A stretch of 31,160 bases of DNA from NCBI GenBank assembly GCA_039812545.1, contig JBDIAR010000012.1, forward strand, positions 1 through 31,160, in the 5' to 3' direction. A program made the position numbers and the translations under genes. Under the pieces are notes generated by a model, which was not told the DNA's origin, searched no databases, and saw nothing but the letters and a program-made list of their open reading frames with translations. Each line of letters opens with the position of its first letter. Within the stretch, counting starts at the first letter, position 1. This document shows, one piece after another, positions 23,884-31,136 of the stretch. The DNA comes from JBDIAR01 sp039812545. Its GTDB lineage: Bacteria > Actinomycetota > Actinomycetes > Actinomycetales > Dermatophilaceae.

Positions 23884-25565
23884 CGGTCTTCTCGCATCGG
23901 GATGCGGACCCCTCGCTCGCGCGCTACCTGGACGGCCCGGTCGTAGCCGGCGTCGGCGTGCCGGATGACGCCCATCCCGGGGTCGTTGGCCAGCAGTCGG
24001 CTGAGCTTCTCGGCGGCGAGGTCGGTGCCGTCGGCCACGCCCACCTGGCCGGCGTGGATCGAGCGTCCGATGCCGACGCCGCCGCCGTGGTGGATCGACA
24101 CCCAGGTGGCGCCCGAACTCGCGGCCGTGAGGGCGTTGAGCAGCGGCCAGTCCGCGATCGCGTCCGACCCGTCGAGCATGCCCTCGGTCTCCCGATACGG
24201 GGAGGCCACCGAACCGGAGTCGAGATGGTCCCGGCCGATGACGATTGGGGCACTGACCAGACCGTCGCGGACGAGTTCGTTGAAGCGCAGGCCGGCTCGG
24301 TGACGTTCGCCGTACCCGAGCCAGCAGATCCGGGCCGGCAGGCCCTCGAACTCGACGTACTCGGCCGCCGCGTCAAGCCACCGGTGGAGGTGCTCGTTGT
24401 CGGGGAAGAGGTCCTTGATCGCCTGATCGGTGACGGCGATATCGGCCGGGTCGCCGGACAACGCCACCCACCGGAACGGGCCCAGTCCCTCGCAGAACAG
24501 CGGGCGGATGTATGCCGGCACGAACCCCGGGAAGGCGAACGCCCTGGCATACCCGGCCTGGCGGGCCTCGTCACGGATGGAGTTGCCGTAGTCGAACACC
24601 TCGGCACCGGCGTCCTGGAAACCGACCATGGCCTCGACCTGGGCGGCCATCGATTCGCGGGCCTTCTTGGTGAACCCCGCCGGGTCGGCGGCGGCCTCCC
24701 GGTCCCACTCCTCGACGGAGTACTCGACCGGCAGGTAGGACAGCGGGTCGTGGGCGCTGGTCTGGTCGGTGACGATGTCGATGGTGAACTCGCCGGCGAG
24801 GTGGCGCCGCAAGAGGGCGGGGAAGACGTCGGCGGCGTTGCCGACCAGGCCGACGGAGAGCGGCCGTCGGTCGGCCTTTGCGGCGAGGACCTTGGCCAGC
24901 GCCGCGTCCAGGTCGGTTTCGACCTCGTGAAGGTAGCGCTTCGCGTGGCGCCGGTCGAGACGGCGGCGGTCCACGTCGACGACGAGGACCGCACCGCCGT
25001 TGAGCGTGACGGCCAGCGGCTGCGCCCCGCCCATGCCGCCGCAACCTCCGGTGAGGGTGAGGGTTCCGGCGAGAGTCGCCTCGGGGGTGCCGGCGAGTTT
25101 GCGGGCCACGGCGGCAAAGGTTTCGTAGGTGCCCTGCAGGATGCCCTGAGTGCCGATATAGATCCACGAACCCGCGGTCATCTGGCCGTACATGATCAAC
25201 CCCTCGGCTTCGAGGCGGCGGAACTCCGGCCAGGTCGCCCAATCGCCGACCAGATTGGAGTTGGCGATCAGGACCCGCGGGGCCCAACGGTGGGTGCGGA
25301 AGACGCCGACCGGTTTGCCGGACTGGACCAGGAGCGTCTCGTCGTCGGCGAGGGAACGCAGCGTACGCACGATGGCGTCGAAGGCCGCCCAGGACCGAGC
25401 CGCCCGTCCCGTACCGCCGTAGACGACCAGGTCGTCCGGACGTTCGGCCACCTCGGGGTCGAGGTTGTTCATCAGCATCCGCAACGGCGCCTCGGTCTGC
25501 CAGGACAGCGCCGACAACTCGGTGCCCCGGGGGGCGCGGACTTCGCGGGCTCCGGGAAGCGCCAT
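23880..25565 (-). CDS. hutU: Urocanate hydratase
   Basis: A 561-residue urocanase, the typical length, which converts urocanate to imidazolonepropionate using tightly bound NAD+. Conserved blocks: NNLDPEVAERPDDLVVYGGT, YIGTQGILQGTYETF, GGCGGMGGAQPLAVTLNGG (dinucleotide binding), RPLFCEGLGPFRWVALSGDP (the catalytic-site Cys block) and SIHHGGGVGIGRSIHAG. AAGGAGC (25570-25576) precedes ATG 25565. It is transcribed divergently from hutG. No hutH (histidase) or hut regulator lies in the window. Confidence 0.97.
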   Translation of the reverse strand: MALPGAREVRAPRGTELSALSWQTEAPLRMLMNNLDPEVAERPDDLVVYGGTGRAARSWAAFDAIVRTLRSLADDETLLVQSGKPVGVFRTHRWAPRVLIANSNLVGDWATWPEFRRLEAEGLIMYGQMTAGSWIYIGTQGILQGTYETFAAVARKLAGTPEATLAGTLTLTGGCGGMGGAQPLAVTLNGGAVLVVDVDRRRLDRRHAKRYLHEVETDLDAALAKVLAAKADRRPLSVGLVGNAADVFPALLRRHLAGEFTIDIVTDQTSAHDPLSYLPVEYSVEEWDREAAADPAGFTKKARESMAAQVEAMVGFQDAGAEVFDYGNSIRDEARQAGYARAFAFPGFVPAYIRPLFCEGLGPFRWVALSGDPADIAVTDQAIKDLFPDNEHLHRWLDAAAEYVEFEGLPARICWLGYGERHRAGLRFNELVRDGLVSAPIVIGRDHLDSGSVASPYRETEGMLDGSDAIADWPLLNALTAASSGATWVSIHHGGGVGIGRSIHAGQVGVADGTDLAAEKLSRLLANDPGMGVIRHADAGYDRAVQVARERGVRIPMREDR

Positions 25566-25668
25566 GATTGCTCCTTGTTCGTTGACTGCTCCTCGGCTAC
25601 TCCTCGGTGGTTCGGTTCGACCTGCCGACTAGACAATGGCCGAAACCACCGGGAAAGGAACCGGGAAG
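25566..25668. promoter_or_regulatory. Divergent hutU-hutG promoter region
   Basis: These 103 bases separate hutU and hutG. The minus strand has AAGGAGC for hutU and, upstream of it, a loosely repeated CCGAGGAG (25591-25598 and 25602-25609). The plus strand has GGGAAAGGAAC before ATG 25669. No operator palindrome is obvious. Confidence 0.4.
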
Positions 25669-26661
25669 ATGACGTTACAGCCACCCGGGACCGGCTCCTG
25701 GTCCGGCCGGCTCGACGGGGATGGTCCCGACCACGCCCGATGGCACCAGCAGATCCGGCAGATCCGGCAGATCCGGCATACCGGCGACACCGGGGGAGTC
25801 GTCGAAGCCGAGGCGGCGCACGCCGACGTGGCAGTGGTCGGTTTCGCCTGCGATGAGGGGGTGCGGCGCAACCAGGGCCGTCCCGGGGCCGCCGAAGGTC
25901 CCGACGCCCTCCGACGCGCCCTCGCGGGCGTGCCGTTGCACGCGCCCATGGAGCTGGTCGATCTGGGCAACATCGCTGTGGACGACGGCGACCTCGAGGC
26001 GGGTCAGGCGCGACTCGGCGAAGTCGTCGCCGCGGCCGTGGACACCCACCGGCTGGTCGTCGTCCTCGGCGGCGGGCACGAAACGGCATACGGAAGCTAC
26101 CTGGGATGGGTGGGGTCCTCGCGAGCCCGCGGACAACGGACCGGGATCCTCAATCTCGACGCGCACTTCGACCTGCGCGACGAACCACGGGCGACGTCGG
26201 GGACACCGTTCCGGCAGATCGCGCGGGCCGAGGCGACGGCCGGTCGCCCGTTCCGGTATGGCGTGCTCGGGATCAGCGGGGCCGCGAACACCGCTGCGCT
26301 GTTCCGGACGGCCGACGCGCTCGACGTGGCATACCTGACCGATCACCAGTGCCAGCCGCGGCACCTGGATCAGGTGACGGACTTCGTGGCGGGGTTTTTG
26401 TCCGGCATCGACCTGCTCCACCTGAGCATCGACCTGGATGTGTTGCCGGGGGAGCGGGCGCCCGGGGTCAGTGCGCCCGCCGCGTACGGGGTACCGATGG
26501 AGACGCTGATCGAGGTATGCCGTCAGGTCGCCGCCAGTGGGAAGGCGGCGCTCGTCGACGTGGTGGAGTTGTCGCCGGGGCACGACGTTGACGCTCGGAC
26601 GGCCCGGGCCGCCGCCCGCCTGGTGCACGAACTCGTGAGCGCTCTGCCCGAGCCGAGATAA
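25669..26661 (+). CDS. hutG: Formimidoylglutamase
   Basis: An enzyme of about 330 residues in the arginase/agmatinase fold. It hydrolyses N-formimidoyl-L-glutamate to glutamate and formamide, the last hut step. Mn-binding motifs: GGGHE (His137), LDAHFDLR (Asp164, His166, Asp168) and SIDLDVLP (Asp255, Asp257). The family opening WSGRLDGDGPDHARWHQ and VGFACDEGVRRNQGR are present. I prefer ATG 25669, which has GGGAAAGGAAC 8 nt upstream, over the in-frame ATG 25636, which has none. A 9-bp unit CAGATCCGG is repeated three times (25750-25776) and adds Gln-Ile-Arg repeats in a loop after the opening motif. Confidence 0.95.
   Translation: MTLQPPGTGSWSGRLDGDGPDHARWHQQIRQIRQIRHTGDTGGVVEAEAAHADVAVVGFACDEGVRRNQGRPGAAEGPDALRRALAGVPLHAPMELVDLGNIAVDDGDLEAGQARLGEVVAAAVDTHRLVVVLGGGHETAYGSYLGWVGSSRARGQRTGILNLDAHFDLRDEPRATSGTPFRQIARAEATAGRPFRYGVLGISGAANTAALFRTADALDVAYLTDHQCQPRHLDQVTDFVAGFLSGIDLLHLSIDLDVLPGERAPGVSAPAAYGVPMETLIEVCRQVAASGKAALVDVVELSPGHDVDARTARAAARLVHELVSALPEPR
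25750..25776 (+). repeat. 9-bp x 3 tandem repeat in hutG
   Basis: CAGATCCGG occurs three times without change and encodes repeated Ile-Arg-Gln. Being a multiple of three, it keeps frame at any copy number. It runs into a copy of the GGCATAC heptamer. Confidence 0.9.
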
Positions 26662-26745
26662 CGACCTGGTAGCGATCTGATGTCCAAGTGGTGCCCCTCG
26701 GCGTGTCTGCGGGGTCCGGCCGTCGGCCGTGCCGACGATGACCTC

Positions 26746-26910
26746 ATGCTTGCCGTTGTCATACTCATGCTCGGCTGCGTCGCGCTCGCGCTCGCCGTGG
26801 TCGGCAGTGTCGCCCTGACCACCCACACCACCGAAGGTCGCGACCTCGGTCCGGCGCGGGTGGGCGAGCCCGCCGCGGGCGAACGCCACGGCATACCTGC
26901 ACACAGCTGA
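26746..26910 (+). CDS. Small single-TM membrane protein
   Basis: A 54-residue frame: a hydrophobic helix (about 2-26: LAVVILMLGCVALALAVVGS) followed by a polar tail with GERHGIPAHS. The codon use is genome-like (GTC, CTC, GCC), which supports coding. ATG 26746 has no ribosome binding site; an in-frame start at 26680 would add 22 poor residues. It lies between hutG and ftsY. I do not recognise a family. LMLGC resembles a lipobox but lacks a basic N-region. Confidence 0.5.
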   Translation: MLAVVILMLGCVALALAVVGSVALTTHTTEGRDLGPARVGEPAAGERHGIPAHS

Positions 26911-26915
26911 CCGAC

Positions 26916-26933
26916 CCGGCCGTGGTGGGCCGG
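26916..26933 (+). terminator. Possible stem-loop before ftsY
   Basis: CCGGCC (26916-26921) and GGCCGG (26928-26933) form a 6-bp perfect stem with a 6-nt loop, followed after about 10 nt by GGTTTC. There is no true U-run. It could end the hutG and small-protein transcript. Confidence 0.25.
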
Positions 26934-26961
26934 CCGGACGGGTTTCTGCCAGGATGGATCC

Positions 26962-28164
26962 GTGGATCAGCTGTGGCAGTACATCGTGCTCGGTGCGGCT
27001 TTGGTCGCGTTGGCCTTCGGTGCATTCTTCGGGTTGGTGCGCGGCCGCGGAGGTGAGCGGCATGAGCGCCGTATGCCGGCGCCGGATCGGCCGGGGGGGC
27101 CTGCGGGTGGGAGCGCAGGCGCAGACGACGACAAGGGTGGCGGCGTCATCGCCCCCCCGCGGCCCGGACCGGCCAGGGCTGACGAGGCGGATCTCGACGA
27201 GATCGTGCTGGCGCCGCCGCCCCCGGCCTTGGAACGGCCTGAGTCGGCCCGGGGGCGGATGCAGCGGCTGCGCGCTCGGCTGGCGCGCTCGAATACCGCG
27301 ATCGGCAAGGCGTTGCTCAACCTGCTGTCCCGCGGGCGGCTCGACGAACAGGCCTGGGAAGAGGTCGAGGACACCCTCATCAGCGCCGACCTCGGGGTGG
27401 AGCCGGCCACCGAATTGGTGGACGCCCTGCGCACCAAGGTCAAGGTCGAGGGCTCGAGCGACGAGGCGCAGGTGCGGGCTTGGTTGCACGAGGAACTGTT
27501 GGCGCTCGTGCAGCCTGGGATGGACCGTCGGGTCGCCTCCTCGCGGGTCGACGGTCGTCCGGCGGTGATCCTGGTCGTGGGCGTGAACGGGACGGGCAAG
27601 ACGACGACGGTCGGCAAGCTGGCTCGGGTGTTCGTGGCGGAGGACCGGGACGTCGTGCTCGGCGCGGCGGATACCTTCCGGGCGGCGGCGGCCGACCAGT
27701 TGCAGACCTGGGGGGAGCGGGTCGGGGTTCCCACGATCCGCTCGGATCGCGAGGGTGCGGACCCGGCGTCGGTGGCGTTCGAGGCGGTCCGGGCGGCCAA
27801 GGAGATGGAGGCGGACGTCGTCATCATCGACACGGCGGGCCGCCTGCACAACAAGGTGGGCCTGATGGACGAACTGTCCAAGATCAAGCGGGTGGTGGAG
27901 AAGCAGAGCCCCATCGACGAGGTGCTGTTGGTGATCGACGCGACGACCGGTCAGAACGGCCTGACCCAGGCCGAGGTGTTCAGTCAGGCGGTCGGCATCA
28001 CGGGGGTGGTCCTGACGAAGCTGGACGGGACCGCGAAGGGTGGCATCGTGGTGGCGATCCAGCGCCGGCTCGGGGTTCCCGTCAAACTGGTCGGTCTGGG
28101 TGAAGGCCCGGACGACCTGGCGCCGTTCGACGCGGCCACCTTCGTCGACGCGATCCTGGACTGA
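26962..28164 (+). CDS. ftsY: Signal recognition particle receptor FtsY
   Basis: A 400-residue SRP receptor GTPase that docks ribosome-nascent-chain complexes at the membrane. It has an N-terminal TM anchor (about 6-26, YIVLGAALVALAFGAFFGLV), common in actinobacterial FtsY, and a Gly/Pro/Asp-rich A region (about 30-95). The N domain is about 100-190 and the G domain follows: GVNGTGKTTTVGKL (207-220), DTFRAAAADQL, DTAGRLHNK, TKLDGTAKGG and GLGEGPDDLAPFD. GTG 26962 follows CAGGAT (26950-26955) by 6 nt, which may be a leaderless -10 or, as AGGATGG, a ribosome binding site. Its stop codon lies inside the first copy of a 44-bp repeat. Confidence 0.97.
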   Translation: MDQLWQYIVLGAALVALAFGAFFGLVRGRGGERHERRMPAPDRPGGPAGGSAGADDDKGGGVIAPPRPGPARADEADLDEIVLAPPPPALERPESARGRMQRLRARLARSNTAIGKALLNLLSRGRLDEQAWEEVEDTLISADLGVEPATELVDALRTKVKVEGSSDEAQVRAWLHEELLALVQPGMDRRVASSRVDGRPAVILVVGVNGTGKTTTVGKLARVFVAEDRDVVLGAADTFRAAAADQLQTWGERVGVPTIRSDREGADPASVAFEAVRAAKEMEADVVIIDTAGRLHNKVGLMDELSKIKRVVEKQSPIDEVLLVIDATTGQNGLTQAEVFSQAVGITGVVLTKLDGTAKGGIVVAIQRRLGVPVKLVGLGEGPDDLAPFDAATFVDAILD

Positions 28165-28359
28165 CGACGAAGAGCGCGAGGACACGAGCGAGGGTGCGTG
28201 CGGACAGCCTCGCGAGGACACGAGCGAGGGACGAGCGAGGCCCGCAGCGGGGCGCGGACGCGCGCCGAACAGGACGGCGAGGCCCGCAGCGCCGAGGAGT
28301 CAGTCCGGACAGGAGGGACTGACGACGAAGAGCGCGAGGACACGAGCGAGGGTGCGTGC
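28158..28359. repeat. 44-bp perfect direct repeat with 158-bp period, plus nested repeats
   Basis: Bases 28158-28201 recur exactly at 28316-28359. The first copy contains the last ftsY codon and stop. A 19-bp core, GCGAGGACACGAGCGAGGG, occurs three times (28176-28194, 28212-28230, 28334-28352). A second motif, GCGAGGCCCGCAGCG, occurs twice (28235-28249, 28277-28291). I see no open frame with protein character. It looks like a dispersed intergenic repeat family, not a gene. Confidence 0.9.
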
Positions 28360-28377
28360 CGGGTGTTGGCGTGATCG

Positions 28378-28457
28378 AAAATCGCCCGATCGGGCGATTT
28401 TGTGGGTCGGAACGGCCTTGGCGTTCGCCAATTTCGCCCGATCGGGCGATTTTGGCG
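28378..28457. terminator. Twin palindromes, probable bidirectional terminator between ftsY and the dehydrogenase gene
   Basis: The 16-bp self-complementary core TCGCCCGATCGGGCGA occurs at 28382-28397, flanked by four A and four T (a perfect 24-bp palindrome, 28378-28401). It occurs again at 28434-28449, inside a 32-bp near-perfect palindrome (28426-28457). Stem strength with T-tracts on both strands fits terminators serving the convergent ftsY and minus-strand dehydrogenase. TTGGCG at 28418 and at 28452 compete for the same CGCCAA (28426-28431). Confidence 0.6.
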
Positions 28458-28523
28458 GTGTAGTGGAGGCGGTGTAGTGGAGGGAGCGTAGTGGTGGCAG
28501 TGCAGTGGAGGCGGTGGGGAGGC
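28454..28523. repeat. 14-bp tandem repeat, about five units
   Basis: GGCGGTGTAGTGGA is repeated exactly at 28454-28467 and 28468-28481. Three diverged units follow at 28482-28495, 28496-28509 and 28510-28523. It is non-coding and lies between the twin palindromes and the dehydrogenase stop. Confidence 0.85.
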
Positions 28524-28551
28524 TGGGAGCGGGAGGGGGGGCCTGCCGGGG

Positions 28552-29553
28552 TCAGGCGTCGATGTCGACCAGGGTTTTGACGCCCACTCGGGAAGCCGCG
28601 TCGTCGAAGGCGCGGGCCGCCTCGGCCAGCGGGTAGCGGTGGGTGACCAGGGAGTCGAGGTCGACGCGGCCGTGGTCCACGAGACTGACGGCTCTGGCAT
28701 ACACATCGCCCATCCGGCGTGACATCACCATGGTGACTCCCTTGCGACGGGCGAGGGAGGCCTGGAAGCCGCTGTGGTCCTGTTCGGGTATGCCGACGAG
28801 GACGATCCGGGCGCCGGGTCGGACCGCGTGCAGGGCGAGATCGATGGCGTCGTCGGTGCCGCCGGCCTCGAAGGCGACGTCGACGGGCAGCAGACGGCGG
28901 GTCCAGGTGTCGCGGGCCTCGTCGGGGCTGAACACGATGTCGGCACCGGCACGGCGGGCGGCCTCGCGCCGGTGCTCATGGATTTCGACGGCGACGACCC
29001 GGCCGGCGCCGTGCGCGCGGGCCAGTTGGATGAGCAGGAGCCCGATCGGTCCGCACCCGACAACCGCGACGACGCAGTCGGGTCGGACGTGGCCGCGGTC
29101 GTACGCGTGCAGCGCGACGCCGAGGGGTTCGATCAGAGCGGCTTGGACCGGGGTGAACGACCCGGGCAAGGGGTGCAGCAGGTGTGAGGGCCAGGTGACG
29201 AACTCCTTGAGCCCGCCGTCCAGCGAACCGTGCCCGGCGAAGTCGACGTTCGGACAGAGGTTGCGGTGCCCGGCTCGGCAGGACTCGCACAGCTCGCAGG
29301 CGATCGCGGGGTCGACCGTGACCCGACGGCCGGTGAGTGGGCCGTCGATGACGACCCCGCCGAACTCGTGACCGGGCACCACGGGCCCCTCCAGCCGGGC
29401 CGCCCCGATCGCGGCATCCCGGAACCAGTGGAGATCCGATCCGCACAGGCCGACGGCCTCGACCCGGACCAAGCTGGTGCCGGGTCCGGTCATGGGTTCG
29501 GGTTCGTCGCCGATGCGGATGTCCCCCGGTCCGTGGAGTCGGGCAGCGCGCAT
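28552..29553 (-). CDS. Zinc-dependent alcohol/polyol dehydrogenase (MDR superfamily)
   Basis: A 333-residue medium-chain dehydrogenase. Catalytic zinc ligands: Cys37 in GLCGSD and His62-Glu63 in PGHEFGG. The structural zinc loop is CELCESCRAGHRNLC. The Rossmann motif is GCGPIG, followed by Glu in VVAVEIHEHR, which suggests NAD preference. It resembles sorbitol, xylitol or threonine dehydrogenases; the substrate cannot be fixed. ATG 29553 has no Shine-Dalgarno. The gene is divergent from amt and ends facing ftsY across the repeat-rich region. No sugar transporter or kinase is adjacent. Confidence 0.9.
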   Translation of the reverse strand: MRAARLHGPGDIRIGDEPEPMTGPGTSLVRVEAVGLCGSDLHWFRDAAIGAARLEGPVVPGHEFGGVVIDGPLTGRRVTVDPAIACELCESCRAGHRNLCPNVDFAGHGSLDGGLKEFVTWPSHLLHPLPGSFTPVQAALIEPLGVALHAYDRGHVRPDCVVAVVGCGPIGLLLIQLARAHGAGRVVAVEIHEHRREAARRAGADIVFSPDEARDTWTRRLLPVDVAFEAGGTDDAIDLALHAVRPGARIVLVGIPEQDHSGFQASLARRKGVTMVMSRRMGDVYARAVSLVDHGRVDLDSLVTHRYPLAEAARAFDDAASRVGVKTLVDIDA

Positions 29554-29747
29554 GGCGGTTATTGTGCGGCCGTCCGTTACGTAAAGAGTTCCGCCGTCTC
29601 AAATCTGGTATGCCGTGCTGGACGTCGGCCCTGAGACGGACACGAGGGGGCGGCGAAACACAACTCTTACATGGCATACCCCCGCGAAAACATGCCCGAA
29701 ACATGGGAGGCACCGAACCGAAACCTCACGCGGCGACAGTTGCCGTC
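29554..29747. promoter_or_regulatory. Divergent region between the dehydrogenase gene and amt, with candidate GlnR half-sites
   Basis: GAAAC, six bases, then CTTAC (29655-29670) fits the GlnR half-site order GaAAC-n6-gTnAC at 9 of 10 positions. On the minus strand GAACT, six bases, GTAAC (29591-29576) fits less well. GlnR control of amt is common in actinobacteria, so this is plausible but unproven. Two copies of the window-wide heptamer in opposite orientation, GTATGCC (about 29609-29615) and GGCATAC (about 29673-29679), also lie here. Confidence 0.4.
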
Positions 29748-31136
29748 ATGAAAATCGATACCGGCGACACCGCCTGGGTCCTGGTCAGTGCGGCGCTCGT
29801 GCTGCTGATGACCCCCGGTCTCGCCTTCTTCTACGGCGGCATGGTCAAGGCGAAGTCCGTCCTCAACATGATGATGATGAGCTTCGCCGCCCTGGCCGTC
29901 GTCCCCGTTCTGTGGGTTCTCTTCGGCTACTCGATGGCGTTCGGCGATTCCGTAGGAGGAGTCGTCGGGAACCCCGCCCAGTTCGCCGGCCTACACGGCT
30001 TGATGTCGCCCGATGCGGTGGTGGGGACCATACCGACCCTGGCCTTCGTCGGCTTCCAGGTGGCCTTCGCCGTCATCGCCGTGGCCCTCATCTCCGGGGC
30101 GGTCGCGGACCGGGCCAAGTTCTTGGCCTGGGTCGTGTTCGTCGGGGTGTGGTCTGTGCTCGTGTACTTCCCGGTGGCCCATTGGGTCTTCGCGTTCGAC
30201 GGGTTCGCCGCCGAGAAGGGTGGCTGGATCGCCAACGGCATCAAGTCCATCGACTTCGCCGGCGGAACCGCCATCCACATCAACGCCGGCGCCGCCGGTC
30301 TGGCCCTGGCGTTGGTCCTCGGGAAGCGCCGCGGGTTCGGCAAGGAGCCGATGCGCCCGCACAATCTGACCCTGGTCATGATCGGCGCCGGTTTGTTGTG
30401 GTTCGGCTGGTTCGGGTTCAACGCCGGGTCGGCGCTGGGCGCCAATGCGACCGCCGCGGTCGCGTGGATCAACACCTGTGTCGCGACCGCCGCCGCGATG
30501 GCCGGCTGGCTGCTCGTCGAACGGTTCCGCGACGGCCACGCCACCTCCCTCGGCGCCGCGTCGGGTGTCGTCGCCGGCCTCGTCGCGATCACCCCGTCCT
30601 GCTCCTCGCTCAGCCCCGTGGGCAGCATCGTGCTCGGCTTGGTGGCCGGCGTGTGCTGCTCGTATGCCATCAGCCTGAAGTACCGCTTCGGGTTCGACGA
30701 CAGCCTCGACGTGGTGGGGGTCCACCTCGTCGGCGGCCTCGTCGGCACGATCGGGGTCGGCTTCCTCGCGACCGCGGAAGCACCCGCGAAGGTGGACGGA
30801 CTCTTCTACGGCGGCGGCGTCGACCAGTTGTGGCGTCAGGTGGTCGGCGCGCTCGCGGTCCTGGCGTACTCGTTCGCCCTGACCTACCTGATCGGTTGGG
30901 TCCTCGACAAGACCATGGGATTCCGGATCGACGCCGACGCGGAACTGTCCGGCATCGACCAGGCCGAACACGCCGAGGCGGGGTACGACCTCGCCGGGCT
31001 GCCGGGCACGCGCATCGGGTTCGGCTTGGGCGGCCACGCCGATCACCCGATCCGTTCGTCGTCCTCGCCGTCCACATCCTCGTCGTCCACATCCTCGCCG
31101 TCCACATCCTCGCCGTCCTCGGAGGTGACCGCATGA
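29748..31136 (+). CDS. amt: Ammonium transporter
   Basis: A 462-residue Amt/MEP/Rh channel with 11 TM helices. Diagnostic segments: LMTPGLAFFYGGMVKAKSVLNMMMMSF, DFAGGTAIHINAGAAGLALALVLG (first pore His), the LLWFGWFGFNAGSAL block and DVVGVHLVGGLVGTIGVGFLA (second pore His). I start at ATG 29748 (MKIDTGDTAWVL), the usual N-terminus; the frame is open upstream but not protein-like before it. No clear ribosome binding site. The cytoplasmic tail ends in a Ser/Thr/Pro repeat (about 435-460) encoded by 15-bp tandem repeats. The stop overlaps the PII start (ATGA), giving the classic amt-PII operon. Confidence 0.96.
   Translation: MKIDTGDTAWVLVSAALVLLMTPGLAFFYGGMVKAKSVLNMMMMSFAALAVVPVLWVLFGYSMAFGDSVGGVVGNPAQFAGLHGLMSPDAVVGTIPTLAFVGFQVAFAVIAVALISGAVADRAKFLAWVVFVGVWSVLVYFPVAHWVFAFDGFAAEKGGWIANGIKSIDFAGGTAIHINAGAAGLALALVLGKRRGFGKEPMRPHNLTLVMIGAGLLWFGWFGFNAGSALGANATAAVAWINTCVATAAAMAGWLLVERFRDGHATSLGAASGVVAGLVAITPSCSSLSPVGSIVLGLVAGVCCSYAISLKYRFGFDDSLDVVGVHLVGGLVGTIGVGFLATAEAPAKVDGLFYGGGVDQLWRQVVGALAVLAYSFALTYLIGWVLDKTMGFRIDADAELSGIDQAEHAEAGYDLAGLPGTRIGFGLGGHADHPIRSSSSPSTSSSSTSSPSTSSPSSEVTA
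31062..31121 (+). repeat. 15-bp x 4 tandem repeat at the amt 3' end
   Basis: Units of TCCTCGCCGTCCACA at 31062, 31077 (one base changed), 31092 and 31107 (end changed) encode Ser-Ser-Pro-Ser-Thr repeats in the cytoplasmic tail of Amt. The length keeps frame whatever the copy number. Confidence 0.9.

Noticed and set aside
23838..25632. Plus-strand frame antisense to hutU
   Set aside because: hutU is certain from its conserved blocks; the antisense frame is only GC-skew driven.
25675..28221. Long minus-strand open frame across hutG and ftsY
   Set aside because: It runs antisense to two well-supported genes and has no recognisable domain; a GC-rich shadow frame.
28158..28523. CRISPR array or mobile element in the repeats after ftsY
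   Set aside because: Repeat units vary in length and spacing, spacers are not unique equal-length segments, and no cas or transposase gene is nearby.
29562..29747. Upstream extension of the amt frame
   Set aside because: The extra residues are not conserved-looking and would precede the typical Amt N-terminus; ATG 29748 gives the expected start.
855..30667. Explaining the GTATGCC excess as chromosome-dimer (KOPS-like) polarity or Chi-like sites
   Set aside because: Orientation is about equal on the two strands over 31 kb, which polar KOPS or Chi signals would not show; kept as an unexplained motif instead.
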